Of a DNA stretch of 64,000 nt, positions 8,146 through 17,178 are shown in pieces. The DNA lies in the NCBI RefSeq assembly GCF_003860525.1, contig NZ_CP034161.1:1860001-1924000 (forward strand). The letters run 5' to 3'. The DNA is from Epilithonimonas vandammei (lineage in GTDB: Bacteria; Bacteroidota; Bacteroidia; Flavobacteriales; Weeksellaceae). Made by a program: the position numbers and the translations under genes. Each line of letters begins with the position of its first letter. Positions within the stretch are counted from its first letter, which is position 1. The notes under the pieces were generated by a model, which searched no databases, was not told where the DNA came from, and saw only the letters and a program-made list of their open reading frames with translations.

Positions 8146-9309
8146 ATGAGTATTTTCAATGATACAAAGCTCGCATTCGCCGATAAAACGGATGCTCAGC
8201 TCAAAAAAGCCTATTGGATGTTCAAGGCGATTGAACAGCCTGCAGTGACCAATATTGGCGTTTCTCTTCTCAATTTTACAGTTAGAAACAATTTTCCGTT
8301 TGTGGACAGGATTGTGAAGCAGACTTTGTTCGAACAGTTTTGCGGTGGCGAAACCCGAGAAGAAAGTATGAAAGTGGTTAAGCAAATGTTCAAAAGAGGC
8401 GTTGGAAGTATCTTCGATTACTCGATTGAAGGGAAAGAAGAGGAAGAGGTTTTTGATGCGGTTTGTAAGGAAATTAAAGATATTGTGAGATTTTCTGTGG
8501 GAAATCCGGCAATTCCCTTCATAGTTTTCAAACCAACTGCTTTTGGTAGAATTGATATTTATGAAGCGGTTGGAAAAGGCAACGAGTTGACAACCAGCCA
8601 AAAAGAAGAGTGGAATAGAGTAGTGACTCGTTTTGATGAAGTTTGTAAGCTTTGTTTCGAAAGCGACAAAAAAGTAATGGTGGATGCTGAGGAAACCTGG
8701 ATGCAGGATGCGGCCGACCAGCTTTGTGAAGAAATGATGGAGAAATACAACAAGGAAAAAGCCATCGTTTGGAACACGATCCAAATGTACAGAACTGGTC
8801 GTTTGGAATATATGAATGCTCATCTAGAAAGAGCTAGAGAAAAAGGTTATTTCATTGGTTATAAGATTGTTCGTGGCGCTTATATGGAGAAGGAAAGAAA
8901 AAGAGCCGAAGAGCAAAATTATCCAGACCCAATCCAGCCGAATAAACAAGCGACTGATGATAATTACAATGCCGGAATCGATTTTGTGATGGAACATCTG
9001 GACAAGGTTTCTGCGTTTTTCGGAACACATAATGAGATTTCGTCCGAATTGATAATGGATAAAATGAAAGCCAAAGATCTTGAGCACAACAATCCGCATA
9101 TATATTTTGGACAGCTTTACGGGATGAGTGATAACATTACTTATTATTTGGCTGACCAACATTATAACGTTGCGAAATACCTTCCGTATGGACCTGTAAA
9201 AGATGTTGTTCCGTATCTTACGAGACGTGCGCAGGAAAATACTTCTGTTGCCGGACAAACTGGGAGAGAGCTTGGTTTGATTAGTAAGGAATTGAAGAGA
9301 AGAAAATAG
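8146..9309 (+). CDS. Proline dehydrogenase (monofunctional)
   Basis: FAD enzyme oxidising proline to 1-pyrroline-5-carboxylate, feeding electrons to quinone at the membrane. The 387 aa fit the single-domain PRODH family: the N-terminal helical part (LFEQFCGGETREESMKVVKQM), barrel strands with VMVDAEETWMQ, the segment GYKIVRGAYMEKERKRAEE, FFGTHNEIS, GQLYGMSDNITY, and a C-terminal YLPYGPVKDVVPYLTRRAQEN. The last holds the paired Arg residues that bind substrate carboxylate. The partner P5C dehydrogenase gene lies 1.5 kb away on the opposite strand, so the pathway genes are clustered but not co-transcribed. Confidence 0.93.
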   Translation: MSIFNDTKLAFADKTDAQLKKAYWMFKAIEQPAVTNIGVSLLNFTVRNNFPFVDRIVKQTLFEQFCGGETREESMKVVKQMFKRGVGSIFDYSIEGKEEEEVFDAVCKEIKDIVRFSVGNPAIPFIVFKPTAFGRIDIYEAVGKGNELTTSQKEEWNRVVTRFDEVCKLCFESDKKVMVDAEETWMQDAADQLCEEMMEKYNKEKAIVWNTIQMYRTGRLEYMNAHLERAREKGYFIGYKIVRGAYMEKERKRAEEQNYPDPIQPNKQATDDNYNAGIDFVMEHLDKVSAFFGTHNEISSELIMDKMKAKDLEHNNPHIYFGQLYGMSDNITYYLADQHYNVAKYLPYGPVKDVVPYLTRRAQENTSVAGQTGRELGLISKELKRRK

Positions 9310-9316
9310 AAATTAG

Positions 9317-9350
9317 AAAATCCGCTGTGAGGCGGATTTTTTGTTTTTTT
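9317..9350 (+). terminator. Intrinsic terminator of proline dehydrogenase
   Basis: AAAATCCGC - TGTGAG - GCGGATTTT followed by TTGTTTTTTT. Confidence 0.85.
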
Positions 9351-9491
9351 TATTGAAACCAATTTATTCCATTTTCTAAACATTTAGAAAAATCAATAAA
9401 AGATTAGAGTTTTTGCAATACAAACAATATTGAAAATTTACTTTTATAATATTCTCAAAACTATCTATCTTTATTTTTTAAAAACTTCAAA

Positions 9492-10010
9492 TTGAATCCA
9501 ATTCTTGATATCGTTGTTCGCTCACTTGCAGTTTACTTTTTTATGGTGATTGCCGTGCGTGTTTTCGGTAAAAATCAATTGTCGCAACTTAATGCGGGCG
9601 ATGTCATTCTTTTGCTTCTGATAAGTAATGCCGTTCAGAATGCGATGGTCGGTTCCAACAGCAGTTTGGAAGGCGGAATTGTCGCCGCTTTGGTTTTGTT
9701 TGCAGCGAATTTTGTAGTGAAGAAATTCATTTTCAAAGATCAGAAAATCAAAGAACTGATAGAAGATCATCCTTATATTTTGGTCAAAGATGGGGTAGTG
9801 TATCCTGAGATTTTAAAGAAAGTCTCCATTTCCGAAGATGAACTGGAAGAAGCAGTTCACGAACACGGCATCGAAAATGTTTCTGATGTGAAGCTGGCAA
9901 TTCTGGAAGTTGATGGAGATATTAGTGTGATTTCGACTGATAAAAATACCGATCAAACCCATTATTCCAGACATAAAACTAAGATGAAAAGGAAGTTTAG
10001 GAATCAGTAA
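9492..10010 (+). CDS. DUF421 (YetF-like) membrane protein
   Basis: 172 aa with about three N-terminal membrane segments (IVVRSLAVYFFMVIAVRV; DVILLLLISNAV; GGIVAALVLFAANFVV) and a cytoplasmic alpha/beta domain containing the family's ILVKDGVVYPEILKK and a ...EDELEEAVHEHGIENVSDVKLAILEVDGDISVI pattern. The gene appears to begin with TTG at 9492, since no in-frame ATG lies upstream near a leader. The function of the family is unknown; B. subtilis YetF/YdfS-type proteins have been linked to the spore or cell membrane. Convergent with pncA. Confidence 0.85.
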   Translation: MNPILDIVVRSLAVYFFMVIAVRVFGKNQLSQLNAGDVILLLLISNAVQNAMVGSNSSLEGGIVAALVLFAANFVVKKFIFKDQKIKELIEDHPYILVKDGVVYPEILKKVSISEDELEEAVHEHGIENVSDVKLAILEVDGDISVISTDKNTDQTHYSRHKTKMKRKFRNQ

Positions 10011-10028
10011 AAGCATATTATAAAAACA

Positions 10029-10089
10029 CTTCGACTCCGCTCAGTGTGACAAAGTTTAATTAACAATGTCAGTCTGAGCGGAGTCGAAG
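10029..10089. repeat. Inverted repeat CTTCGACTCCGCTCAG, bidirectional
   Basis: Arms 10029-10051 and 10067-10089 (23 nt each, nearly perfect; core CTTCGACTCCGCTCAG) with an AT-rich loop. It sits exactly between convergent genes and probably ends both transcripts. Half-related copies occur at 52905-52930 and 58888-58910. Confidence 0.75.
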
Positions 10090-10106
10090 ACTTTAAAAAG
10101 TTTGAA

Positions 10107-10712
10107 TTACGCTAAAATAGTAATTCCTTTTTCAGCTAAATCATAAATCGTGTTTCTGGCACTGTCGGGTTTTACATTCACGGCTTTTGTTCCATTGAAA
10201 TGTAAACAAGTGATAAATCCTGCATTGAAAGAATCAATCGCAGTGAATTTCACACAATAATCCAAAGCCAACCCAACAATCTCAACCAACTGAATATCGT
10301 GGTATTTTAGGAAGTCTTCAAGACCAGTTTTCATAAAGTGATTGTTATCTTGAAATCCGCTGTAGCTGTCAATTTCAACATTTTTTCCTTTCTGAATAAT
10401 GTGTGTGACTTTATCTCGATTCAAATCTTTATGAAACTCTGCTCCAAAAGTTCCCTGAACACAATGGTCTGGCCACATAAACTGAGGAACGCCATTTAAA
10501 GAAATAGTTTCACCAACATTTTTTCCATTATTAGAAGCAAAACTTTTATGGTTGGCTGGATGCCAGTCTTGAGTTAAAACGATTTGGTCATATTCGTTTT
10601 CTTCCATCAGAAGATTGATATAAGGAATGATAGTGTTAGCTTCCGGAACGGCTAATGCGCCACCTTCACAGAAATCATTTTGAACATCAACTATAATAAG
10701 TGCTTTTTTCAT
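10107..10712 (-). CDS. pncA: Nicotinamidase
   Basis: Hydrolyses nicotinamide to nicotinate for NAD salvage. The 201 aa are typical. They show the catalytic triad of the isochorismatase-like family: Asp9 in IIVDVQNDF, a Lys near 108-110 in IQKGKN, and Cys153 in ALDYCVKFTA. The metal site is TQDWHPANHKSF (Asp49, His51, His55). Downstream of pruA on the minus strand and separated from it by a palindromic repeat, so probably expressed on its own. Confidence 0.95.
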   Translation of the reverse strand: MKKALIIVDVQNDFCEGGALAVPEANTIIPYINLLMEENEYDQIVLTQDWHPANHKSFASNNGKNVGETISLNGVPQFMWPDHCVQGTFGAEFHKDLNRDKVTHIIQKGKNVEIDSYSGFQDNNHFMKTGLEDFLKYHDIQLVEIVGLALDYCVKFTAIDSFNAGFITCLHFNGTKAVNVKPDSARNTIYDLAEKGITILA

Positions 10713-10742
10713 TGTCTGAGATTTGGGTTGTTAAAATACAAA

Positions 10743-10796
10743 ATGTCATTCTGAAAGAATCTTACCAATAAAGATTTTCTTCTCTCGGAATGACAT
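10743..10796. repeat. Inverted repeat with ATGTCATTC termini
   Basis: ATGTCATTCTGAAAGAATCTT at the left and AAGATTTTCTTCTCTCGGAATGACAT at the right form an imperfect hairpin of about 54 nt between pruA and pncA. It likely terminates pruA. The ends resemble other Bacteroidota TGTCATTCTGA-type repeats. Confidence 0.6.
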
Positions 10797-10817
10797 ATTG
10801 ACATTAAAAACTAGGAA

Positions 10818-12443
10818 TTATCCTAAATATGGATATTTGTAATCTTTTGGAGAGACAAAAGTTTCCTTGATACTTCTTACAGAAACCCAACGCGTCAAGT
10901 TCATTTTAGAACCAGCTTTGTCGTTTGTTCCTGACGCTCTAGAACCTCCGAAAGGCTGTTGTCCTACAACTGCTCCGGTTGGTTTGTCATTGATATAGAA
11001 GTTTCCGGAAGCATTTTCCAAAGCTTTGTAAGCTTCATCAATTGCATATCTGTCTTGTGCAAAGATAGAACCAGTCAAGGAATACTGCGTTGAAGTATCA
11101 ACCAATTTCAAAGTATCTTCCCAGTTTTCATCTTCATAAACATAAACCGTTAGGATTGGACCGAAGATTTCCTCAACGATACTTTCGTAATATGGATTAA
11201 TAGTTTCTATAACAGTTGGATGCACAAACCAACCCTTGGAATCATCGTATTTTCCACCGATAATCACATTGGCATCATTTGCAGCATTTGCTCTATCGAT
11301 GTAACCTTTACATTTCTCGAAAGAATTTTTATCAATTACCGCGTTAACGAAGTTTGAAGGGTCTTCTGGAGAACCGATTTTAATCGTTTTCATCTGAGCT
11401 TCCATCACCGCTTTTACGTCATTCCAAAGTGATTTTGGGATGTAAGCTCTGGAAGCAGCAGAGCATTTTTGACCTTGATATTCGAAAGCGCCTCTTACCA
11501 AACCAGTTGCCACGGCTTCAACATTTGCTGACGGATGAACCATTACGAAGTCTTTACCACCAGTTTCTCCCACGATTCTTGGATAAGATTTATAGTTATG
11601 AATATTATCGCCGATCATTTTCCACATTCCTTGGAAAACCTTTGTAGAACCTGTGAAATGTAATCCTGCAAAATCTGGATGCGCCAAAACTTTCTCAGCA
11701 GTTTCTTTCCCGTCTGTAAAAATCATATTGATAACACCATCAGGAAGTCCTGCTTCTTTGAAAACATCCATAATCACTTTAGCTGAATAAACTTGCTTAT
11801 CAGACGGTTTCCAAACCACCACATTTCCCATCATTGCCATACAAGCCGGTAGATTTCCGGAGATAGCAGTAAAGTTGAAAGGTGTTACAGCAAAACAGAA
11901 ACCTTCAAGCGGTCTGTATTCTACACGGTTCCATATTCCCTTGTCAGAAACGGGTTGTTCTGCGTACATTTCAGTCATAAACTCTACGTTGAAACGCAAA
12001 AAGTCTATGAACTCGCAAGCCGCATCTATTTCTGCCTGATGAACGTTCTTGGATTGCCCAATCATAGTAGCAGCGTTTATTACATCTCTGTATGGTCCTG
12101 CTAATAATTCGGCAGCTTTAAGAAAAATAGAAGCTCTGTGTTCCCATTCCAAAGCGTTCCACTTAGTTTTTGCAGCAAGCGCTGCTTCAATAGCATTGTC
12201 CACGTGAGACATATTACCTTCATAGTAAAAACCAAAGTCGTGCTGGTGATCCTGAGGTGAGCTAAGTTTTATTTTTTTGTCTGTTTTTACTTCTTTTCCA
12301 CCGATTATCATTGGGATTTCGGTTTTTTCACTCCACATTTTTTTATAGGTGGCAATCAGGCTTTTTACCTCTTCAGAACCGGGTATGTAAGATTTTACAG
12401 GTTCATTGATAACGGCAGGAACCTTAGAAATGGCTTTAGACAT
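10818..12443 (-). CDS. pruA: 1-pyrroline-5-carboxylate dehydrogenase
   Basis: NAD-dependent aldehyde dehydrogenase that converts glutamate semialdehyde to glutamate, completing proline breakdown. The 541 aa match the long single-domain P5CDH subfamily. The catalytic Cys is in YQGQKCSAASRAYIP, the general-base Glu in IVGETGGKDFVM, and the NAD-site Lys in VVWKPSDKQVYSA. The C-terminal INDKPTGAVVGQQPFGGSRASGTNDKAG is the family's substrate-binding and oligomerisation region. Its partner proline dehydrogenase is at 8146. Confidence 0.95.
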   Translation of the reverse strand: MSKAISKVPAVINEPVKSYIPGSEEVKSLIATYKKMWSEKTEIPMIIGGKEVKTDKKIKLSSPQDHQHDFGFYYEGNMSHVDNAIEAALAAKTKWNALEWEHRASIFLKAAELLAGPYRDVINAATMIGQSKNVHQAEIDAACEFIDFLRFNVEFMTEMYAEQPVSDKGIWNRVEYRPLEGFCFAVTPFNFTAISGNLPACMAMMGNVVVWKPSDKQVYSAKVIMDVFKEAGLPDGVINMIFTDGKETAEKVLAHPDFAGLHFTGSTKVFQGMWKMIGDNIHNYKSYPRIVGETGGKDFVMVHPSANVEAVATGLVRGAFEYQGQKCSAASRAYIPKSLWNDVKAVMEAQMKTIKIGSPEDPSNFVNAVIDKNSFEKCKGYIDRANAANDANVIIGGKYDDSKGWFVHPTVIETINPYYESIVEEIFGPILTVYVYEDENWEDTLKLVDTSTQYSLTGSIFAQDRYAIDEAYKALENASGNFYINDKPTGAVVGQQPFGGSRASGTNDKAGSKMNLTRWVSVRSIKETFVSPKDYKYPYLG

Positions 12444-12529
12444 AAATTGAATTTTTTAATTTTTACAAATTTACGACTTGCATTTCAATTAATGAGATGT
12501 TCCAATACATTATTTGTGAGCAAAATAAA

Positions 12530-12554
12530 AGGCTACCTTTTTTTTAGGTAGCCT
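12530..12554 (-). terminator. Intrinsic terminator
   Basis: AGGCTACCT - 7 nt - AGGTAGCCT perfect stem; on the minus strand it is followed by TTTTATTTTG. It ends the transcript of the acidic small protein. Confidence 0.8.
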
Positions 12555-12570
12555 ATATCTATCATTTGAT

Positions 12571-12867
12571 TCAGATCAGATCTTCATTTTCTTCTTCATG
12601 ATCATCTTCATTATCACTTGTGCTGTAATAATTATTTTCTTCATCCGGCAGCTGACTGTTAATCTGTTCAAAATTGTCATCATCCTCAGCACCGGGAACA
12701 TCTAGTCCAAAAGGCATCTCATCATTCACCGGACCAGGATTTATGATTGGATTACCATCTCCGTCTATCGGAATATGCTCTTCACGGTTAAAAATATCTT
12801 CGCCTGGATTATAATCCATTTCTTTTAACTTTCTCTCTTGCTCGTTGGTGTTATCTTCTGCTATCAT
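12571..12867 (-). CDS. Acidic conserved hypothetical protein, 98 aa
   Basis: Very acidic and probably unstructured: GEDIFNREEHIPIDGDGNPI, LDVPGAEDDDNFEQ, then a Glu/Asp-rich tail. No signal peptide or known domain. The LDVPGAE..D pattern is one I recall from short acidic proteins conserved in Flavobacteriia without known function. It has its own terminator at 12530. It could be a binding partner or histone-like acidic protein, but nothing in the sequence decides this. Confidence 0.6.
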   Translation of the reverse strand: MIAEDNTNEQERKLKEMDYNPGEDIFNREEHIPIDGDGNPIINPGPVNDEMPFGLDVPGAEDDDNFEQINSQLPDEENNYYSTSDNEDDHEEENEDLI

Positions 12868-12930
12868 AATATTTTGATTTTAGTTATAACAAGCAAGACA
12901 AATATGATTCCAAGCTGGAAATTTTAAGAA

Positions 12931-13905
12931 TTAATTATCATAAACGTCGGGATTGACACAAGTCGGCATTTTTTCATTTTTAGCAAAAGCAACTATATTC
13001 TCTGCTGCTAATTTTGCCATTCCGTTTCTGGCTTCAATCGTTGCAGAACCAATGTGCGGAAGCACACAAACATTTGGAAGTTCAATTAGAGGATTGTCTT
13101 TGTCCATCGGTTCTGGATTTGTTACATCTAAACCTGCGCCCCAAATTATTCCTGATTTCAAAGCTTGGAGCAAATCTTTCTCGTTATGAAAACCACCTCT
13201 AGCTGTATTGATGAAAATCAAATTTGGCTTCATTTTTTCAAAAACCGCTTTTTTAAATAAATCAGCTTGTTCCGGCTTATAATTGGCGTGGATGCTGATA
13301 ATATCTGATTCTTCAATTAATTCATCAAAAGTGACATATTTTGCTCCGAGTTCTTTCTCAGCTTGTTCATTCTGACTTCTGTTGTGATAGATAATGTTCA
13401 TTCCGAAGGCGGCTTTGCATTTCTCAGCCATTTCAAAACCGATTCTTCCTAAACCAAAGATTCCTAAAGTTTTACCATACAGCTCCTGCCCCAATTCTTC
13501 CAAAGCATCGAAATCTTTCCACTTTCCGGAGTTTATCTTTTCGATGTTATAATTCACTTTTCTGGATACCATCTGCATTAATAAAAATGCGACGTCCGAG
13601 GTAGCTTTGCTTAGAACATCTGGTGTATTTCCAATTGGGATTTTTCGTTTTGTAGCTTCGCTAATATCAACTTGGTCAAAACCTACTGAGAATAATGCGA
13701 TGGCCTTTATATTGGGGCAAGCGTCAAAAAATTCTTTGTCGTATTTATTCTTTCCCACATTCAAAAGAAGATCTGCTTTTTTACAATTTTCCAACCATTC
13801 TCTGTGCGATGGATTTTCAATTTCTGATGTTATAATCTCTAGATTATTTTCTTTTAAAATATCAATTCCAACTTGCGGAATTTTTTTGTTGAGAAATACT
13901 TTCAT
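12931..13905 (-). CDS. 2-hydroxyacid dehydrogenase (glyoxylate/hydroxypyruvate reductase type)
   Basis: 324 aa member of the D-isomer 2-hydroxyacid dehydrogenase family. NAD(P) site GLGRIGFEMAEKCKAAFGM followed by YHNRS (basic residue after the strand suggests NADPH use). Catalytic Arg in FINTARGGFHNEKDLL, Glu in LDVTNPEPMDKDNPL and His in LPHIGSATIEAR. Likely reduces glyoxylate or hydroxypyruvate; the exact substrate is inferred. Located between an acidic protein gene and a DedA gene, each with its own terminator. Confidence 0.88.
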   Translation of the reverse strand: MKVFLNKKIPQVGIDILKENNLEIITSEIENPSHREWLENCKKADLLLNVGKNKYDKEFFDACPNIKAIALFSVGFDQVDISEATKRKIPIGNTPDVLSKATSDVAFLLMQMVSRKVNYNIEKINSGKWKDFDALEELGQELYGKTLGIFGLGRIGFEMAEKCKAAFGMNIIYHNRSQNEQAEKELGAKYVTFDELIEESDIISIHANYKPEQADLFKKAVFEKMKPNLIFINTARGGFHNEKDLLQALKSGIIWGAGLDVTNPEPMDKDNPLIELPNVCVLPHIGSATIEARNGMAKLAAENIVAFAKNEKMPTCVNPDVYDN

Positions 13906-13928
13906 CTTAATACTTAGATTTAAATAAA

Positions 13929-13953
13929 AAAACCGGAAACTAGATCCGGTTTT
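13929..13953 (-). terminator. Intrinsic terminator of the DedA gene
   Basis: AAAACCGGA (13929-13937) pairs with TCCGGTTTT (13945-13953); on the minus strand a T-rich tract follows. Confidence 0.8.
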
Positions 13954-13982
13954 ATGTGTTGTTCAATATTTTTTATCAAAAA

Positions 13983-14660
13983 TTATTCCTGGGTTGGTCT
14001 TTCTTTGTCTTTAGTGAAAAAGAATTTGATAATAATAGGAAGCGTAGTGACTAAAACGATAACCAAAACAATCAATTCAAGTTTCTTTTTAAGATCAATT
14101 CCAAACTGATCCATAAAAAGTTTATCAAGATAATGACCTGCAAAAATCATTGTAAATGACCAAAGTACTGCTCCAAAAACATTGTATAATAAAAATTTCT
14201 TTTTGTCCATTTTCACAATTCCTGCAACGATGGGAGAGAAGGTTCTCACAATCGGGAGAAATCTGGATAAAATGACGGCAACTGATCCGTGTTCTTCAAA
14301 GAAATCGTGTGCTTTGAAAAGGTATTTTTTCTTGAAAAGCAAGCTGTCTTTTCTCTCATACAACAATGGTCCACTTTTGTAACCAAACCAATATCCAATT
14401 TCGTTTCCGATGATTGCCGCAATTGCGACAGCTGTTGCTAAAATCGTAGTATCCAGAAAATCTGAACCTGTTGTCCCAAAAGTGGCATCAATAATTTTTA
14501 CGGCATAAATTCCGGATATGAAAAGTAAACTATCACCTGGCAAGAAAAAACCGATGAAAAGTCCTGTTTCTGCAAAAATGATGAATAAAATAAGCCAAAA
14601 TCCACCTAAATGGATGTAAAATTCAGGGTTTAATAAGTCTTTCCAGCTTTGGTATTCCAT
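13983..14660 (-). CDS. DedA family membrane protein
   Basis: 225 aa integral membrane protein of the DedA/VTT family. Diagnostic stretches are ETGLFIGFFLPGDSLLFISG near the N-terminus, NEIGYWFGYKSGPLLYERKDSLLFKKKYL, HGSVAVILSRFLPIVRTFSPIVAGIVKM and the C-terminal membrane helix ELIVLVIVLVTTLPIIIKFFF. Family members act as lipid scramblases or flippases and support membrane homeostasis and proton-motive-force-dependent processes. Monocistronic, with a terminator at 13929. Confidence 0.9.
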   Translation of the reverse strand: MEYQSWKDLLNPEFYIHLGGFWLILFIIFAETGLFIGFFLPGDSLLFISGIYAVKIIDATFGTTGSDFLDTTILATAVAIAAIIGNEIGYWFGYKSGPLLYERKDSLLFKKKYLFKAHDFFEEHGSVAVILSRFLPIVRTFSPIVAGIVKMDKKKFLLYNVFGAVLWSFTMIFAGHYLDKLFMDQFGIDLKKKLELIVLVIVLVTTLPIIIKFFFTKDKERPTQE

Positions 14661-14754
14661 AAAAATTAGTTGTCTTTGGCAAATATATTAAAAGGAATTT
14701 GAATTAATCTGTTTAAAAAAAATATTTAGGATTATTTAACGTAAACCACGATGT

Positions 14755-16032
14755 TTAGTAATATTTGTCTCCCCATTTATCTTTGAGCTGATCCTTGATT
14801 TTTTTCTCTGTAGAGTTATTAGCTGGATGATAAAATGCTGTACCTTTGATGTCATCTGGTAAAAATTCCAAATCTACAAAGTTACCTTCGTAAGAATGCG
14901 CATATTGATAATCTTTGCCATAATCCAAGTTTTTCATCAATTTGGTTGGTGCATTTCTGAGATGCAACGGGACGGGCAAATTGCCGGTTTTTTTTACAAA
15001 AGCCATAGCTTCATTAATGGCGTTATAAGTCGAATTACTTTTTGGGGATACTGCAAGATAAACAGCGGTTTCGCTTAGGATAATTCGGGCTTCCGGATTT
15101 CCGATAACATTAATGGCCTGGAAACAATTGTTCGCTATTACCAAAGCATTCGGATTGGCTAAACCAATATCTTCGGCAGCAAGAATCATCATTCTTCGGG
15201 CAATGAATTTAATATCTTCTCCACCAACCAACATTCTTGCTAGCCAATAAACAGCACCATTGGGGTCGGAACCTCGCATCGATTTGATGAAAGCAGAAAT
15301 AATATCGTAATGTTGTTCCCCATTTTTGTCATACAAAGCCATATTTTCCTGAAGAACAGACACAACATCTTTGTTGGAGATTTTGTTTTTCTTAGCTGAT
15401 TTGAATTGATTCAGAACCAACTCTATGGAATTAATCAACTTTCTCGCATCGCCTCCCGAATATTGGATGAATGCTTCTTTTTCTTCGAGATAGAATTTGG
15501 TATTGTTGATTTCGTTATATTTTGAAACGCTTATATCTGCTAACTCCTCCAATTTTTCAAAAGTCAAAGCTTTCAGAATATAAACTTGCGAACGAGAAAG
15601 CAAAGCTGAAACCACTTCAAAACTTGGGTTTTCCGTAGTTGCGCCAATCAGAACAATCCAACCTTTTTCAACTGCGTGAAGCAAAGAATCCTGCTGAGAC
15701 TTATTAAATCTGTGGATTTCATCAATGAATAAAATCGGGCTTTTGCCGGAGAAAAGATTCTGTTTTTTTGCTTCTTCGATAATGTCTCTTACATCTTTTA
15801 CGCCGGATGATACTGCCGAAAGTTTGTAAAATTTACGCCCTGATTTTTCTGAGATAATCTCTGCAAGCGTGGTTTTACCCGTTCCCGGAGGTCCCCAGAA
15901 AATAAGGGAATTGATGGTGTCATTTTCCAGCATTTTGCGGATCGTCCCGTTTTTTCCAGTCAGATGTTCCTGTCCCAAAACATCATCAAGCGTTTTTGGG
16001 CGCAGAATTTCGGCAAGAGGCGAATTGTTCAT
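14755..16032 (-). CDS. rarA: Replication-associated recombination protein A (AAA+ ATPase)
   Basis: 425 aa, the normal length for RarA/MgsA, the bacterial relative of Mgs1/WRNIP1. Walker A GPPGTGKTTLAE and Walker B ILFIDEIHRFNKSQQD, then IGATTENPSFEV (sensor 1), the arginine-finger segment LLSRSQVYIL, and the C-terminal tetramerisation domain with RGSDPNGAVYWLARML and IARRMMILAAEDIGLANP. Acts at stalled replication forks in the cytoplasm. The start MNNSPLAEILRPKTLDDVLGQ matches the family. Confidence 0.95.
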   Translation of the reverse strand: MNNSPLAEILRPKTLDDVLGQEHLTGKNGTIRKMLENDTINSLIFWGPPGTGKTTLAEIISEKSGRKFYKLSAVSSGVKDVRDIIEEAKKQNLFSGKSPILFIDEIHRFNKSQQDSLLHAVEKGWIVLIGATTENPSFEVVSALLSRSQVYILKALTFEKLEELADISVSKYNEINNTKFYLEEKEAFIQYSGGDARKLINSIELVLNQFKSAKKNKISNKDVVSVLQENMALYDKNGEQHYDIISAFIKSMRGSDPNGAVYWLARMLVGGEDIKFIARRMMILAAEDIGLANPNALVIANNCFQAINVIGNPEARIILSETAVYLAVSPKSNSTYNAINEAMAFVKKTGNLPVPLHLRNAPTKLMKNLDYGKDYQYAHSYEGNFVDLEFLPDDIKGTAFYHPANNSTEKKIKDQLKDKWGDKYY

Positions 16033-16082
16033 AACCCAAAATTACGGAATTAAAATTTTCGGAGGAATTAAATTATACTAAA

Positions 16083-16138
16083 AACCCTTTCAAAGTTCTA
16101 AATTGACTTACGTCGAATCTTCGATTTCTGAAAGGGTT
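16083..16138 (-). terminator. Intrinsic terminator of the polyprenyl synthase gene
   Basis: AACCCTTTCA (16083-16092) pairs with TGAAAGGGTT (16129-16138); on the minus strand the hairpin runs into TTTTTAG. The loop is long and contains a second short palindrome. Confidence 0.65.
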
Positions 16139-16160
16139 GATTTTTATTTTAATGTAAATA

Positions 16161-17138
16161 TTAAAGTTTTCTGCTAATCACATAATCCAGCATTAGTTTC
16201 AGTGATTCTTTAGCTTCGTTATCAGGAAATTCAGCCAGAATGTCAAGCGCTTTTTGCTGATAATCTTTCATTGTTTTGATAGCATAATCCATTCCGCCAG
16301 AAGATTTCACAAATTCTACCAATTCACGCACTTTTTTAGAATCGTTGTTATAACGTTTTATAGTTGCGAAATATTTTTTGTAATTCTCAGGACTCGCATT
16401 CTTCAAAGTATAAATCAACGGCAAAGTCATCTTCTGTTCCTTGATGTCGATTCCGACAGGTTTTCCGATGATATTACTGGTTTGATAATCAAAAAGGTCA
16501 TCCTTGATTTGGAAAGCCATTCCTGTATAAGTCCCAAATTCCTGCATTTTCTTGGCAGTCGTTTCGTCAACATTGTTGGAAAGCACGCCAACTTCACAGC
16601 AAGCAGCGATCAAAGTTGCTGTCTTCTGACGGATAATTTCGTAATAAACATCCTCCGTAATATCAAGCTTTCTGGCTTTTTCCAATTGCAGCAATTCGCC
16701 TTCAGACATCTCCCGAATGGTTCTCGCAATCACAGAAAGCAGATCAAAATCCTTGTTGTCTGTAGAAAGAAGAACCGATTTCGAAAGCAAATAATCGCCA
16801 ACCAAAACCGCAATTTTATTCTTCCAAAGTGCATTGATGGAAAAGAAATTTCTACGCTTAAAACTCTCATCCACAACATCATCGTGAACCAAAGTCGCTG
16901 TGTGAATTAGCTCAATCATACTCGCGCCACGGAATGTTTTTTCGTTCACATTTCCGACCAATTTTGCGCAGAGAAAAACAAACATCGGGCGCATTTGTTT
17001 CCCTTTTGTCGTCACAATAAAACGCGTAACCTTGTCCAACAGCGCCACATTACTTTTCATCGATTCATAAAACTTTTGTTCAAAAAGTTTCATTTCGTCA
17101 GAAATCGGTGCTTTGATTAGTTCTACTGTATTCGCCAC
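16161..17138 (-). CDS. Polyprenyl diphosphate synthase
   Basis: 325 aa trans-isoprenyl diphosphate synthase that extends FPP with IPP units, most likely for the menaquinone side chain. The first Asp-rich motif is LVHDDVVDESFKRR and the second QIKDDLFDYQ. Also GKQMRPMFVFL (substrate-binding Arg/Lys) and a GDYLLSKS segment. The residues before the first Asp-rich motif (MIELIHTATLVHDD) have small or medium side chains, consistent with a long-chain product; the exact chain length is not readable. It sits upstream of a terminator at 16083. Confidence 0.92.
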   Translation of the reverse strand: MANTVELIKAPISDEMKLFEQKFYESMKSNVALLDKVTRFIVTTKGKQMRPMFVFLCAKLVGNVNEKTFRGASMIELIHTATLVHDDVVDESFKRRNFFSINALWKNKIAVLVGDYLLSKSVLLSTDNKDFDLLSVIARTIREMSEGELLQLEKARKLDITEDVYYEIIRQKTATLIAACCEVGVLSNNVDETTAKKMQEFGTYTGMAFQIKDDLFDYQTSNIIGKPVGIDIKEQKMTLPLIYTLKNASPENYKKYFATIKRYNNDSKKVRELVEFVKSSGGMDYAIKTMKDYQQKALDILAEFPDNEAKESLKLMLDYVISRKL

Positions 17139-17178
17139 GTATTATAATTGATAGATGATAATTGAACTACAAATATAA